64,000 nt of DNA from Aquamicrobium sp. LC103 (lineage in GTDB: Bacteria > Pseudomonadota > Alphaproteobacteria > Rhizobiales > Rhizobiaceae), in NCBI RefSeq assembly GCF_001014615.2, contig NZ_LBCQ02000003.1, positions 1-64,000 on the forward strand, read 5' to 3'. How positions within the stretch are numbered: the first letter of the stretch is position 1; each line of letters starts with the position of its first letter. Positions 33,584 through 41,691 of the stretch are shown piece after piece. The position numbers and the translations under genes are program-made. The notes beneath the pieces were generated by a model, which saw only the letters and a list, made by a program, of their open reading frames with translations, was not told the DNA's origin and did no database searches.

Positions 33584-35022
33584 CAGAAGTTCTCGAATCC
33601 TTCAAAGGCCGGCGGCATTTCCGCGCCGAGCGACTTGAACATGGTGAATTCCGCCTCAAAGCCGATCTCGGGTGACTGGCCCGGTTCACCGCGGCGGCGC
33701 TTGTGATTGATGACCCAGGCGGTACCGCGTGACCGGTCGTACTTTTGTATCAGCTCGTCACGCTTTTCCTGCTTCTGGGCTTGCGGGATCAGCTCTTTGT
33801 AAAGCGGCTCCGGCCGGTACAGGCTGAACCAAACGTCGAGGTTCTGCTTAACGCCTGAGCCGCCGTAAGCGTCGCCCATCATTGGCCGGATGGAGCCGCC
33901 AGCTTTCCAGCGCTGTTTCCAGTCATCGTTCCTCTGAATGAGGATGACGATCGCGACGTTGAGCGATTTCGCCAACGCCTTGAGTCCGCGATAGAGGGCG
34001 TTGATCCGATCCGCGAAGATGTCTTTTGGGTTCGGCAAACTGATCATCTTGGCGTGGTCGATGACGATCAGGTCCAGGCCTTGGCTCTTCACCATCGCCT
34101 CGGCCTTCACGCGGATATCCGACAATGAACACTCACCGAAGCCGACGATGAAGAACGGTAAATCGGTCGACGCCATCATCTCGCGCTCGAGGTCATCCTT
34201 CTCCTTGGTGTTGAGTGTGAAGGCGTCAATCCGGCCGAGGCTGATATGTGACTGCTGAGCTGCAGCCTGGAGCGCGGCTTCCTCGTCTGTTACCTCGATC
34301 GAGAAGAACGCAGACTTGAAGCCGAGCGAGGCGGCATAGCGGCACTGTTGGAGGCTGAAGGAGGTCTTGCCGCCGCCCGAATCCGACATGAGCCCGATCA
34401 GGTTGCCGCGGCGGATATCGCCCAGGGCAGTCGTGATCTCCGGCAGGAACCACGGGATGCGCGACGATGCGTCGTCGCCCGCCTTGGCAGCCTTGTCGAT
34501 GGCGCTCGGCAGGAGGACGCCATACTTGACCGATCCGGCCCGCTCATTTCCCTCCTGAGCGATCTGGGTAAGCCGGCCCGACACTTCATTGATGATTTTC
34601 TCCGGGCTCATGTCGACCGGCATGGAGCGCGACAGTTCGTCCAAGTCTTGCGCCACCGATATGAGCTGCCGCCGCGCCCATACCTCGATGATGGCCCTGC
34701 CGTAGTCATATGCGCCGACGATGTTGACCGCTTCAGTGCATAGCCGGGCGAGGTACTGCGCAACAGTGATGTCGCCTATGACCTGATCGGCAGGAAGGTA
34801 GGCTTTCATTGTGATTGGGTTTGCTGAACGGCCCTGCGCGATCATCGTGCCGGCCGTCTCGTAGATCGTCTCGTGCAGCTTCTCCGAGAAGTGCATAGGC
34901 TTGAGAAAGCCGGCCACACGCCAGTAGGCGTCGTTGTTGATCAGAATCGCGCCTAGCAAGGCCTGCTCGGCCTCGATGGCGTCGGGAAGGGCGGGGCGAA
35001 TGTCTCGGCTATAGGCGTTCAT
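33583..35022 (-). CDS. dnaB: Replicative DNA helicase, DnaB-like
   Basis: 479 residues. The N-terminal primase-interacting domain (about 10-120) begins DAIEAEQALLGAILIN. The RecA-like core has Walker A MSDSGGGKTSFSL (about 215), Walker B LDLIVIDHAKM (about 320) and a later NLDVWFSLYR block. An NHKRRRG motif follows. The helicase opens phage DNA and recruits host primase. No initiator with origin-binding features was recognised nearby, so loading may use host DnaA or another operon protein. Confidence 0.9.
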   Translation of the reverse strand: MNAYSRDIRPALPDAIEAEQALLGAILINNDAYWRVAGFLKPMHFSEKLHETIYETAGTMIAQGRSANPITMKAYLPADQVIGDITVAQYLARLCTEAVNIVGAYDYGRAIIEVWARRQLISVAQDLDELSRSMPVDMSPEKIINEVSGRLTQIAQEGNERAGSVKYGVLLPSAIDKAAKAGDDASSRIPWFLPEITTALGDIRRGNLIGLMSDSGGGKTSFSLQQCRYAASLGFKSAFFSIEVTDEEAALQAAAQQSHISLGRIDAFTLNTKEKDDLEREMMASTDLPFFIVGFGECSLSDIRVKAEAMVKSQGLDLIVIDHAKMISLPNPKDIFADRINALYRGLKALAKSLNVAIVILIQRNDDWKQRWKAGGSIRPMMGDAYGGSGVKQNLDVWFSLYRPEPLYKELIPQAQKQEKRDELIQKYDRSRGTAWVINHKRRRGEPGQSPEIGFEAEFTMFKSLGAEMPPAFEGFENF

Positions 35023-35147
35023 TCGGCCATCTCCCCAAATCCATCTTGATCAAGAAAATTTCCGACCACATATTCTCGTGGGGCCGATGCCATGCGTGGC
35101 TTCGCCCTGTTCCGAAACGCCAAAATTCGTTCTACCTGGAGGATCTG

Positions 35148-35450
35148 ATGAACGATCGGATGTTCGACAAACCCGTATTCGTGAAGAACGGGAGAAGCCT
35201 TATCGAGGAGATTGCATGCCTCGAAGACGCGCTTGAATTCCTCTACGAATGGCCGAAATCCAGACGTGGCCCGATATATGAGACGGCAATGAAAGCTTGC
35301 CAGAGAGCCTTTGAGGGTGATTTCTCGCTCTCGGGCGCGCGGGAAGCTTTCGCGACCTTCGCGAAGTCGGCCAACATCTTCGAGGAAGTCACGACACCGC
35401 TGCCTTGGATGACGGCGCCTAAGCCCGGCCAAGGCGGCATTCCCGCTTGA
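35148..35450 (+). CDS. DUF982 protein, copy 1
   Basis: About 100 residues from ATG 35148 (a longer frame from 35046 crosses the helicase promoter region). The DUF982 pattern is visible: FDKPVFVKNGRSLIEEIACL, ALEFLYEWP, then a helix KACQRAFEGDFS and AREAFATFAKSANI. Small proteins of this kind are abundant in rhizobia, with no known function. Plus-strand gene within a leftward operon. Two paralogues lie within 3 kb. Confidence 0.72.
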   Translation: MNDRMFDKPVFVKNGRSLIEEIACLEDALEFLYEWPKSRRGPIYETAMKACQRAFEGDFSLSGAREAFATFAKSANIFEEVTTPLPWMTAPKPGQGGIPA

Positions 35451-35477
35451 TTTTGATTGAGATCGAGGGAGGCTACG

Positions 35478-35762
35478 ATGCTTGCAAAGCCTTTCGAAAA
35501 GCCAATCCGCGTATGGGTCGGGCTTGGATTTCCCCGTCAACTCAACACCGTCGCTGACGCTTACCAATTCATGATGAATTGGTGCGGCAACAGCCCGGAA
35601 CAGAAAGCCGCTATCCGCGCCTGCAAGGCCGCGTTGGCTGGTGAAGTCGATGCCGAAACGGCGAGAGGCGTCTTTGTCGCTTTTGCACGGAAGAAGGACA
35701 TTCTGATGGAAGACGGGGAGATGCCGCCTGGCACTGCCAACACACGGCCAAGCCACGTCTAG
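35478..35762 (+). CDS. DUF982 protein, copy 2
   Basis: 94 residues from ATG 35478 with GGGAGG upstream. It shares with copies 1 and 3 the order KPIRVWVG, ADAYQFMMNW, KAALAGEVDAETARGVFVAFARKKDIL. It directly follows copy 1, so they are likely cotranscribed. Confidence 0.75.
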   Translation: MLAKPFEKPIRVWVGLGFPRQLNTVADAYQFMMNWCGNSPEQKAAIRACKAALAGEVDAETARGVFVAFARKKDILMEDGEMPPGTANTRPSHV

Positions 35763-35788
35763 TTCGACAGCAAAGATGAGGGCGGTCG

Positions 35789-36541
35789 TCATGCCGCCCT
35801 CGCCTGATTGAGCATCTGCTTGAACGTCTGGGTGGCTGCCCCGACGAAGGCGATCAGTTTATTCAGGTTGACGGGCAGCCTTCCGGAATGATCGCCGTGA
35901 TTGTTGCCGCAAGGGCGAAGGATCGCACCCTCCTGCGACCATCCCCTTTGGATCCTCGTGCGGATCAGTTGTCGGTCGTCATCGACTGCTTCGCAGAAGT
36001 CATTGATTTGGACGTTGAGCCCGAACGCAGTGATGATCAGCGAATTTCGCCGGTTGCGCTGTTGCCGCTTCTGCGTCTCCCAACAGCAGTTGTCAGGAGT
36101 GTAGTTACCATTCACGTCCTTGCGCTCAATCGAATGAGCCCTAGTTGGCTTCGCTCCCATGTCAGCCAAGAACACCTCGAAACTGCCCCGCCATTCGTCG
36201 CACACGACGATGCCGCGCCCGCCGTACCGTGGGAAGCAGGCTTCGCTCGGGTTGTAGCAGCGGGCTTTCATCCCCATCCAGGCCGCATATTCGGGGGAAT
36301 AGGACCGATCAGTCGTGTGACCGTGTTTCAGCTTGGCTCGGCGAGTTGCCTCCGACCAGACCGGCTTGGCTACGCACCCGCAACTATTCGACGTTCCTTC
36401 ACGTAGCGATCGAGAGAAGACGGTTTTTTCGACGCCGCAACGGCATCGGCATAGGTACTTCGGACGGTTGCCGCTCTCCATGTGGGAGAAGCGGATAACA
36501 GTCCACGCTCCGAAACACTGGCCTTGCTGCAGTTCGATCAT
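35789..36541 (-). CDS. HNH-like phage endonuclease family protein
   Basis: 250 residues. The central block has the recurrent phage pattern EYAAWMGMKARCYNPSEAC, YGGRGIVVCDEW, then SIERKDVNGNYTPDNCCW (about 82-155), with candidate HNH-type residues. The N-terminal about 55 residues have four Cys (CRCRCG, CGC). It resembles homing-nuclease-like proteins that invade phage genomes. The start overlaps the RuvC-like stop (ATGA). Confidence 0.72.
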   Translation of the reverse strand: MIELQQGQCFGAWTVIRFSHMESGNRPKYLCRCRCGVEKTVFSRSLREGTSNSCGCVAKPVWSEATRRAKLKHGHTTDRSYSPEYAAWMGMKARCYNPSEACFPRYGGRGIVVCDEWRGSFEVFLADMGAKPTRAHSIERKDVNGNYTPDNCCWETQKRQQRNRRNSLIITAFGLNVQINDFCEAVDDDRQLIRTRIQRGWSQEGAILRPCGNNHGDHSGRLPVNLNKLIAFVGAATQTFKQMLNQARAA

Positions 36542-37095
36542 GCCGCGTTCCTAGAAAGCATCTTAAATGTCTGAGAGCTCGCTGCGCTGATCGCCACCCC
36601 GACGGCCTCCGCAGCGTCAGCGCTGCGGACCTCGATCTTGAGCGCGCGACAACGCTCCACGGCTGCCTTCTTCCAAGTCGCGCGATCGAATCCCGGCGAC
36701 CTGCCCATGCCTAGGAACGCCTTGCGCCACGTCGCAGACGGTATCGTCTCCCATGGCACTCGATACGCAGAGATGATCGCGACCGCAGCTCCCGATAGGC
36801 TCGAAAGCTGCAAGGCATTCGGATTGATCGTCTGTTCTTCAACCTCGCCGCCCAGGTCCTGCCGCTTCTTCTTGAACGACACAACGTTGCGCATAGGCTG
36901 TTCGATCGCGACGAAGTCGGGCTTGCCCTCGCGGAACATCTTCACGAGCTGCTGTGCCAGCGATGCCGCCTTTTCTTCGGCGTTGTCACCTTGCGCCTTG
37001 ATGAGGCCGGTTTTGACGGCCGACAGGCTGGCTTTGTCGTCGTACCAGGCGAAACCGGTAGTCGTAGCGATGTCGAGACCGAGGATGAGAGCCAT
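36538..37095 (-). CDS. RuvC-like Holliday junction resolvase/nuclease
   Basis: 185 residues from ATG 37095. An RNase-H-fold opening ILGLDIATTTGFAWYD gives the first Asp, FVAIEQPMRNV a catalytic Glu, and RSADAAEAVGVAISA the C-terminal Asp pair. These match phage RuvC-type proteins that resolve recombination or replication junctions. It overlaps the methyltransferase by 1 base. An upstream in-frame extension through the methyltransferase is rejected. Confidence 0.82.
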   Translation of the reverse strand: MALILGLDIATTTGFAWYDDKASLSAVKTGLIKAQGDNAEEKAASLAQQLVKMFREGKPDFVAIEQPMRNVVSFKKKRQDLGGEVEEQTINPNALQLSSLSGAAVAIISAYRVPWETIPSATWRKAFLGMGRSPGFDRATWKKAAVERCRALKIEVRSADAAEAVGVAISAASSQTFKMLSRNAA

Positions 37096-37772
37096 TATGC
37101 TGCCTCCCCGCCGAAGAGTTCGCCCTGTCGCGCGTCTTTCCGATCCAACATGCGAAGAACGGTTTCGCCGCGGTGCGACTTGTCCCAGACAAACCAACCA
37201 TTGAGCATCGGCGGCGCACCCTGGCCGGTGAAATCGATCTTCCAGCGCATGAGGTACACACGAGCCGCGGGATGCTCTGCCCAGAACGGAGCGAGACCAC
37301 CGGCTCCGGGCCATGTCCAGTTGAGCAGCAGGGCCATGTACTCGACATCGAGGATGTTCAGCGCATGCTTCAACCAACGGGCCTTGCCATTGCCCCATCC
37401 GCATTCCGCGAAGGGAGGATTCGTGACGATGGCTCCGGCGACGGGACAGCTCCAGTCGTAGAAGCTACGAATTTTGGCACCGCATCCACGGTCGACGAGA
37501 TCAGAGGCGACGACGCGGAGCCCGAGCGATTCCAACTCGCGCACCATGGCGCCGTCACCAGCCGCCGGCTCCCAGACCGTGCCGAAGTCACGCAGCCGGT
37601 CGATCTCGGCATGGAGGAAGGCTCGAGTGGGCTCAGGCGGTGTTGGGTAGAACTCGTCCTTCTCCCGTTCGAGATACTCGACCTTGGCGATCGTGCCGTC
37701 GAGCATCATTGCGGCGACAGGCTTCGACTGCTTGCCAGTGGCTCGGAATAGGCCGCGTGCAGATGCCGTCAT
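37095..37772 (-). CDS. DNA methyltransferase, probable N6-adenine type
   Basis: 225 residues from ATG 37772. EFYPTPPEPTRAFL, WEPAAGDGAMVRELE (SAM-binding) and AIVTNPPFAECGWG (NPPF catalytic motif) are clear. It lacks a recognition domain of usual size, like many phage orphan methyltransferases. It may protect phage DNA from host restriction. No cognate nuclease is adjacent. Confidence 0.85.
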   Translation of the reverse strand: MTASARGLFRATGKQSKPVAAMMLDGTIAKVEYLEREKDEFYPTPPEPTRAFLHAEIDRLRDFGTVWEPAAGDGAMVRELESLGLRVVASDLVDRGCGAKIRSFYDWSCPVAGAIVTNPPFAECGWGNGKARWLKHALNILDVEYMALLLNWTWPGAGGLAPFWAEHPAARVYLMRWKIDFTGQGAPPMLNGWFVWDKSHRGETVLRMLDRKDARQGELFGGEAA

Positions 37773-37861
37773 CCCGCACCTCCGATCACAGCGACAAACA
37801 CTGCCATCCCAAGAAGCGCAATGGCCCACACGACCGCCATCAGCCGCCGCGTCTCGGTCAC
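37769..37861 (-). CDS. Small single-TM peptide upstream of the methyltransferase
   Basis: About 30 residues from GTG 37861 (or 23 from ATG 37840), ending in a stop that overlaps the methyltransferase start as ATGA. The body is one hydrophobic helix (MAVVWAIALLGMAVFVAV). It is too short to judge by composition. The start-stop overlap is the main support. Confidence 0.4.
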   Translation of the reverse strand: MTETRRLMAVVWAIALLGMAVFVAVIGGAG

Positions 37862-37942
37862 TTTTAATGATGCCGCCCCGTCATTCGTGACGAAACCAAG
37901 TGGCGCACCTCCGCGTAAGTCATTGAAAAAGGAGGTGTTGTT

Positions 37943-38194
37943 ATGGACGACCTCATAGACGCAGGAGATTTCGACAAGCCCGTTCGCGTGGAGATCGGCG
38001 CGAGGGAGCTCGACGTCTACTCTACACTTCAGGCAGCCGAGATGCTGATGTACGACTGGCCCATCGGCGAGACCGGTGCGCGGATGGAAGCTCGCATGAC
38101 CTGCATGAAGGTGCTGGGCGGAAGCGAACCGCCGGAGACCGCGCGAAAGGCGTTCACGAAGGCCGCGAAAGAAGCCGATATTCTCGCCTGCTGA
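37943..38194 (+). CDS. DUF982 protein, copy 3
   Basis: 83 residues. DFDKPVRVEIGARELDV, AAEMLMYDWPIG, then MTCMKVLGGSEPPETARKAFTKAAKEADI follow the same order as copies 1 and 2. GGAGG lies upstream. It is antisense to a long minus-strand open frame, which is a shadow of it. Confidence 0.75.
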   Translation: MDDLIDAGDFDKPVRVEIGARELDVYSTLQAAEMLMYDWPIGETGARMEARMTCMKVLGGSEPPETARKAFTKAAKEADILAC

Positions 38195-38251
38195 TTTGCA
38201 ACCGAATCCCCTGCCTGCCCGTTTATCTCGGTTCCGGGGAGGAGTTCGGTC

Positions 38252-38479
38252 ATGACCAAAAGGGCCATCGTCAAGAAGCAGCTTGCCCAACGCAAGGCCG
38301 TCGCGGCCCACTTGGAGAGAGTGTTCATCAGCAGCAAGCTCTTTCACCGGCACGGCATGACCGCGCGTGTCATTGTCGATGGGAACATGTACGAAGTCGG
38401 TGAGACGGACCTGAAGCGTCTCCAGGCAGGTCGGACGCCCCAAGACCTTGAGCTTTATCCAATCATGGATGAAGATTGA
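38252..38479 (+). CDS. Small basic hypothetical protein (75 aa)
   Basis: GGGGAGG precedes ATG 38252. KKQLAQRKAVAAHLERVF forms a basic helix, followed by a beta-rich MYEVGETDLKRL. Unknown. Between DUF982 copy 3 and the HNH gene on the plus strand. Confidence 0.5.
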   Translation: MTKRAIVKKQLAQRKAVAAHLERVFISSKLFHRHGMTARVIVDGNMYEVGETDLKRLQAGRTPQDLELYPIMDED

Positions 38480-38565
38480 CGACTGCGAGTTCATGCGGCG
38501 CTCCTTAACGAAGCAGTAGCTCTGGCCTGCTTTGCTGCTTTCCGGGCAACAAAGGGGAGCACGCT

Positions 38566-39381
38566 ATGTCCTGGGGTTTTGAGATCGGCCGCGTTTACAA
38601 TCGGCGGAACGAGGTTCACCCGATCCTCGGTGGAAACCAGCAGTCTGGGATTTCCTACGCTGCCAACGGATTCACGATATTCTTTGTAACCGGCAAAGCC
38701 GGAGAGCAGGCCGGGTACGAAGATCGATGGCGCGATGACGGCGTCTTCGAATATTGTGGAGAAGGCCAAGTAGGCGACCAGACCTTCACGAACGGCAATC
38801 TCGAAATCCGAGATCATTCGAAGAATGGCAAGCAGTTGCTGATGTTCACCAAAATTAGCGGAGGTCTCATCCGCTATGATGGCGAAATGGTATGCGAAGG
38901 CTACGAGTGGCGTCGCATCCGCGACAGCAAGAAGAATTTTCGCGATGGTATTATCTTCTTCCTTCGGCCGATCGATGCCATCTCCACGTCGGTTGAAGAT
39001 GAAGGCCCGATTGTAAAGCTCGACCTGGCGACGCTCCGCGCCCGCGCATACGCGGCCATCAGCGTCCCTGCGGAAAAGGCAGGAACCGCCGCGCGGACGA
39101 TCTACGAACGCAGCAAGGATGTTCGGAACTATGTTCTTGCCCGTGCCAAGGGTTGTTGTGAAGGTTGCGGGAAGGACGCTTCCTTCAAACGCGTCGATGG
39201 AACGCCCTACCTCGAACCACACCACATCAGGAGAGTGAGCGACGGCGGCCCTGACGATCCCCGCTTCGTCATTGGCGTGTGCGAGACTTGCCACAGGCGA
39301 GTCCATCACGGCGCCGACGGCAAAGAATACAACACTGCCCTCCTTGCAAAGATGAAGGAGATCGAGCCGGAGGATGGGTGA
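38566..39381 (+). CDS. McrA-like HNH endonuclease with N-terminal modified-base-reader-like domain
   Basis: 271 residues. The N-terminal part (about 1-140) has the SRA/EVE-like pattern YEDRWRDDGVFEYCGEGQVGDQ, KQLLMFTKIS and EMVCEGYEWRRIRD seen in ScoMcrA-like type IV restriction proteins. The C-terminal HNH (about 195-250) is complete: CEGCG, YLEPHHIRRVSDGG, CETCHRRVHHG. It would cut DNA carrying modified or phosphorothioated bases. Encoded against the early operon, it may exclude competing phages in the lysogen (inference). Confidence 0.8.
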   Translation: MSWGFEIGRVYNRRNEVHPILGGNQQSGISYAANGFTIFFVTGKAGEQAGYEDRWRDDGVFEYCGEGQVGDQTFTNGNLEIRDHSKNGKQLLMFTKISGGLIRYDGEMVCEGYEWRRIRDSKKNFRDGIIFFLRPIDAISTSVEDEGPIVKLDLATLRARAYAAISVPAEKAGTAARTIYERSKDVRNYVLARAKGCCEGCGKDASFKRVDGTPYLEPHHIRRVSDGGPDDPRFVIGVCETCHRRVHHGADGKEYNTALLAKMKEIEPEDG

Positions 39382-39428
39382 AACGTTACTGCTCATATCG
39401 GGCGTTCCGCAGCGAAGGTCTGAAGCAC

Positions 39429-39992
39429 CTAAGCGGCCTCATCCGTTGGGAATGGGTCTTCGACTGGATCAGCGTCCGCGCCCTGGATCAGCTCATCGCC
39501 ATCTTTGGATCCGGCATTCACCTTCTCCATGGCCGACTGCAGTTCCTCGCGCATGATGCGTTGGCCTTCGTGCCAGCCACGGAGCCACGCTTGCCCGGAC
39601 TGACTGCCTGCGTCATAGGGCGGCTGCGGGTTCATGCCCTTGAGGCCGGCGACCTTGCCCTCGTCGAATGCTTTCTCGTCGAGCGGCCTCGGGTCCGGGA
39701 ACAGATCACCCTGCTCGCCCGGCGGCAGCGCGTTGAACGCCTTCGCGATCTCGATCAGTTCCTTGATCTCGGCTACGAAGATGTCGGTATCGTCCATCGT
39801 CGCCAGCCTGATCGCGGCGTCGATTTCTGACAGCTTGAAGCCCTCGGCCTTCGCCAACGCGCGCGCCGACTTCCGTTCCTCGAGGATCGGCTTCATGCGA
39901 TCCGCAATTTCGAGCAGCTTGCGCACATGGTGCATGCGCAGGGCGGCGCGCTCGGCAGGTGTCAGTTCGCTGTTATGTCCAACTTCGCTCAT
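39429..39992 (-). CDS. Protein with GapR-like helices and C-terminal RMF/CrpP-like motif
   Basis: 187 residues. The N-terminal about 85 residues are helical, with LEIADRMKPILEERKSARALAKAEGF recalling GapR/DUF2312-type proteins. The C-terminal segment KVAGLKGMNPQPPYDAGSQ...WLRGWHEG matches the ribosome modulation factor/CrpP motif (GxxAGLxG, PYxxGS, WLxGWxEG). Ribosome-binding or conjugation-like functions are known for relatives. What the fusion does here is unknown. Confidence 0.6.
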   Translation of the reverse strand: MSEVGHNSELTPAERAALRMHHVRKLLEIADRMKPILEERKSARALAKAEGFKLSEIDAAIRLATMDDTDIFVAEIKELIEIAKAFNALPPGEQGDLFPDPRPLDEKAFDEGKVAGLKGMNPQPPYDAGSQSGQAWLRGWHEGQRIMREELQSAMEKVNAGSKDGDELIQGADADPVEDPFPTDEAA

Positions 39993-40007
39993 GCTGATCT
40001 CCTCTGG

Positions 40008-40787
40008 TCACCACGCCGTGGCGCGCTGGATGGATGGGGAATTGACGACGGGCCATTGCCGAACGAGTAGGTCGTCGGGGATCGGCGCTTTGCGTGCCAT
40101 CTGCTTCATGAAAAATGCGCGGCCGAGTTTGCCCGACTGGCGCATCAGTGACCGGAACCACGCCGGGTCAGCTTCGCGAGCCTTGTGCGGCCCCTGATCG
40201 GTTTCGCCGCCGGTTATGATCCAATCCGGCGCGTGCTTGTCGAGGATGACCGGACCAAGCATTGGCTCGAAGCTGCCGAAGGTGAATGCCGGCTCCAGCC
40301 GTTCTTTCACCTCCCAAAGCTTCATGCGGTCGCGGTCGTATTCAAACTGGTTCGGAAGGGTCGCGCCGATTGCGGCGTTCCTCGGCAGCATCCGGCAACC
40401 ACGCAGCGGGTCCGTCATCTTGATCACGTTGCCGATGCGCTTGGTCAGCAGGAGCCAGGTCAGGTGCGGCGTCGTCTCGATCAGGTTCATGAGGTCGTAG
40501 CGCCACCTCTCGTCGACCTCGTTGTCGAAGACGTCTGCCAGCGATGCGCAGAACACGAATGTCGGCTCGGCTTTGCCTGCCGCCTCCTCGTTCCAGGCGA
40601 TGGGCTTGCGCCAGTTCGCGGCGCCGGTGCGCTGGCGACATTCGCCCGCGCCCCACCGGACCCGGCCATAGCGGTTTGCCATGAGGTTTTCGGCGTAGCA
40701 GCCGTCACATGCGGGCGAGACCTTTGTGCATCCAATCCACGGATTGAACGTATGGTCAGTCCATTCGATCTTGCTGTTTTCGGCCAT
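40008..40787 (-). CDS. DUF5131 (phage Gp37/Gp68) family protein
   Basis: 259 residues. IEWTDHTFNPWIGCTKVSPACDGCYAE shows the family's three-Cys motif. FVFCASLADVFDNEV, WLLLTKRIGN and WIITGGETDQGPHKAREADPAWFRSL are the other conserved blocks. The Cys pattern and barrel-like layout suggest a radical-SAM relative. The reaction is unknown. The start overlaps the TM gene. Confidence 0.85.
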   Translation of the reverse strand: MAENSKIEWTDHTFNPWIGCTKVSPACDGCYAENLMANRYGRVRWGAGECRQRTGAANWRKPIAWNEEAAGKAEPTFVFCASLADVFDNEVDERWRYDLMNLIETTPHLTWLLLTKRIGNVIKMTDPLRGCRMLPRNAAIGATLPNQFEYDRDRMKLWEVKERLEPAFTFGSFEPMLGPVILDKHAPDWIITGGETDQGPHKAREADPAWFRSLMRQSGKLGRAFFMKQMARKAPIPDDLLVRQWPVVNSPSIQRATAW

Positions 40788-40996
40788 CACCAGCTTCCCG
40801 CCGTTGCCCGTTGAACCTGTGGCCTTCCGCTCAGGCCGGTGAACTCATCAGCTCCGAACACAACCGAAGCCAGGAATAGGAGAGAGGCGACGGCGGTCAC
40901 CGCGTAGAGCGCCCGCCTAGTCCCCACTCGGCTGAGCAGATCGCCCAGCGATAAAATCCGCGAGGCCAACCAATGCCGGATGGGCCGAAGTGCCAT
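40787..40996 (-). CDS. Small single-TM protein (69 aa)
   Basis: A basic N-terminus, one TM helix (YAVTAVASLLFLASVVFGA, about 31-49) and a short outer tail. GAGGAAA precedes the ATG. It overlaps the end of the upstream gene by 80 bases and the next by one or more bases. Function unknown. Confidence 0.5.
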   Translation of the reverse strand: MALRPIRHWLASRILSLGDLLSRVGTRRALYAVTAVASLLFLASVVFGADEFTGLSGRPQVQRATAGSW

Positions 40997-41306
40997 TTCG
41001 TTTTTCCTCGTAAGCTGCTGCCTGCTGGGCGCCGAACTCGGCCCAGTAGGCTTTGAAAACCGACATCCACCGCGAAACCTTCATTTCGCGAGCGGGACGC
41101 TGCCAGCCCTGTAGGATTATCGAAGCATCCACGCGGTGCTTCGTTTGGAGGCGGTGAGCTGCCGCCTCGATGGTGTCGCCCGGGCCGCGGTGCTCCTTGC
41201 GAAGAAGCTCCGTGGACATGCGCTTGGCTTCCTCACCAAGCCAGATCGGATCATCGATACGCGTCACATGCATGATGTCGTCCGTTCCGCGATTTTTGTT
41301 ACGCAT
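40917..41306 (-). CDS. Conserved phage hypothetical protein (129 aa)
   Basis: Contains IIQGW-like ASIILQGWQRPAREMKVSRWMSVFKAYWAEFG, typical helical content. The C-terminus overlaps the TM gene by 80 bases in another frame. A role in the replication operon is likely only by position. Confidence 0.55.
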   Translation of the reverse strand: MRNKNRGTDDIMHVTRIDDPIWLGEEAKRMSTELLRKEHRGPGDTIEAAAHRLQTKHRVDASIILQGWQRPAREMKVSRWMSVFKAYWAEFGAQQAAAYEEKRNGTSAHPALVGLADFIAGRSAQPSGD

Positions 41307-41412
41307 GACAAATCCCCTTTGGCACTCTCGTGAGCGTCAAGGGACTGACCGGCTTGGTTCTGAGTGCCGGTCAGGAAAGGCCTGATAGAAAACGGAAGGA
41401 AAGGGATCACGA

Positions 41413-41658
41413 ATGCACAGTTCGAAGCGCCAACCTCAGCCTGTGCAGCTTGATCTGTTTGAAACGGCTGGTTGCCCCAGGGCGACCAGACCGAAACCCT
41501 CGAATGACAACGACCCGTTCGCATCAGACCTCTACTTGCCGCGCGGCGTCTTCTACAGAGAGGTCAATGGAATGCTTGGCGGAGATAAGCCGAAGCGCCT
41601 CAGCCTTGACTTCACGGATTTGCTGGCTCGCTGCCCACCCTACGGTGAGCCCACCTAG
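41413..41658 (+). CDS. Hypothetical protein (81 aa), antisense to a small membrane gene
   Basis: AAGGAAAGGG precedes ATG 41413. Sequence has QPVQLDLFETAG and SNDNDPF patterns common in rhizobial small proteins. Upstream, an 8-bp inverted repeat TGACCGGC/GCCGGTCA (41346-41353, 41366-41373) may be its operator. It overlaps the minus-strand ORF 41524-41691 almost entirely, so at most one may be strongly expressed at a time. Confidence 0.5.
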   Translation: MHSSKRQPQPVQLDLFETAGCPRATRPKPSNDNDPFASDLYLPRGVFYREVNGMLGGDKPKRLSLDFTDLLARCPPYGEPT

Positions 41659-41691
41659 AACCAGCCCCGTGAGGAATGCGATGATCGTCAT
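41524..41691 (-). CDS. Small membrane protein (55 aa) coupled to the LexA-like gene
   Basis: ATG 41691 overlaps the LexA-like stop as ATGA. One N-terminal TM helix (MTIIAFLTGLVLGGLTVGWA) is followed by a charged helix (QQIREVKAEALRLI). The start-stop overlap with the upstream operon gene is the best support. It is antisense to the plus-strand ORF at 41413. Unknown role. Confidence 0.5.
   Translation of the reverse strand: MTIIAFLTGLVLGGLTVGWAASQQIREVKAEALRLISAKHSIDLSVEDAARQVEV

Noticed and set aside
37862-38494. Upstream part of the long minus-strand frame that runs down to 37769
   Set aside because: It is a shadow of the plus-strand genes at 37943 and 38252. Only the last 23-30 codons, down to 37769, may be a real small TM peptide.
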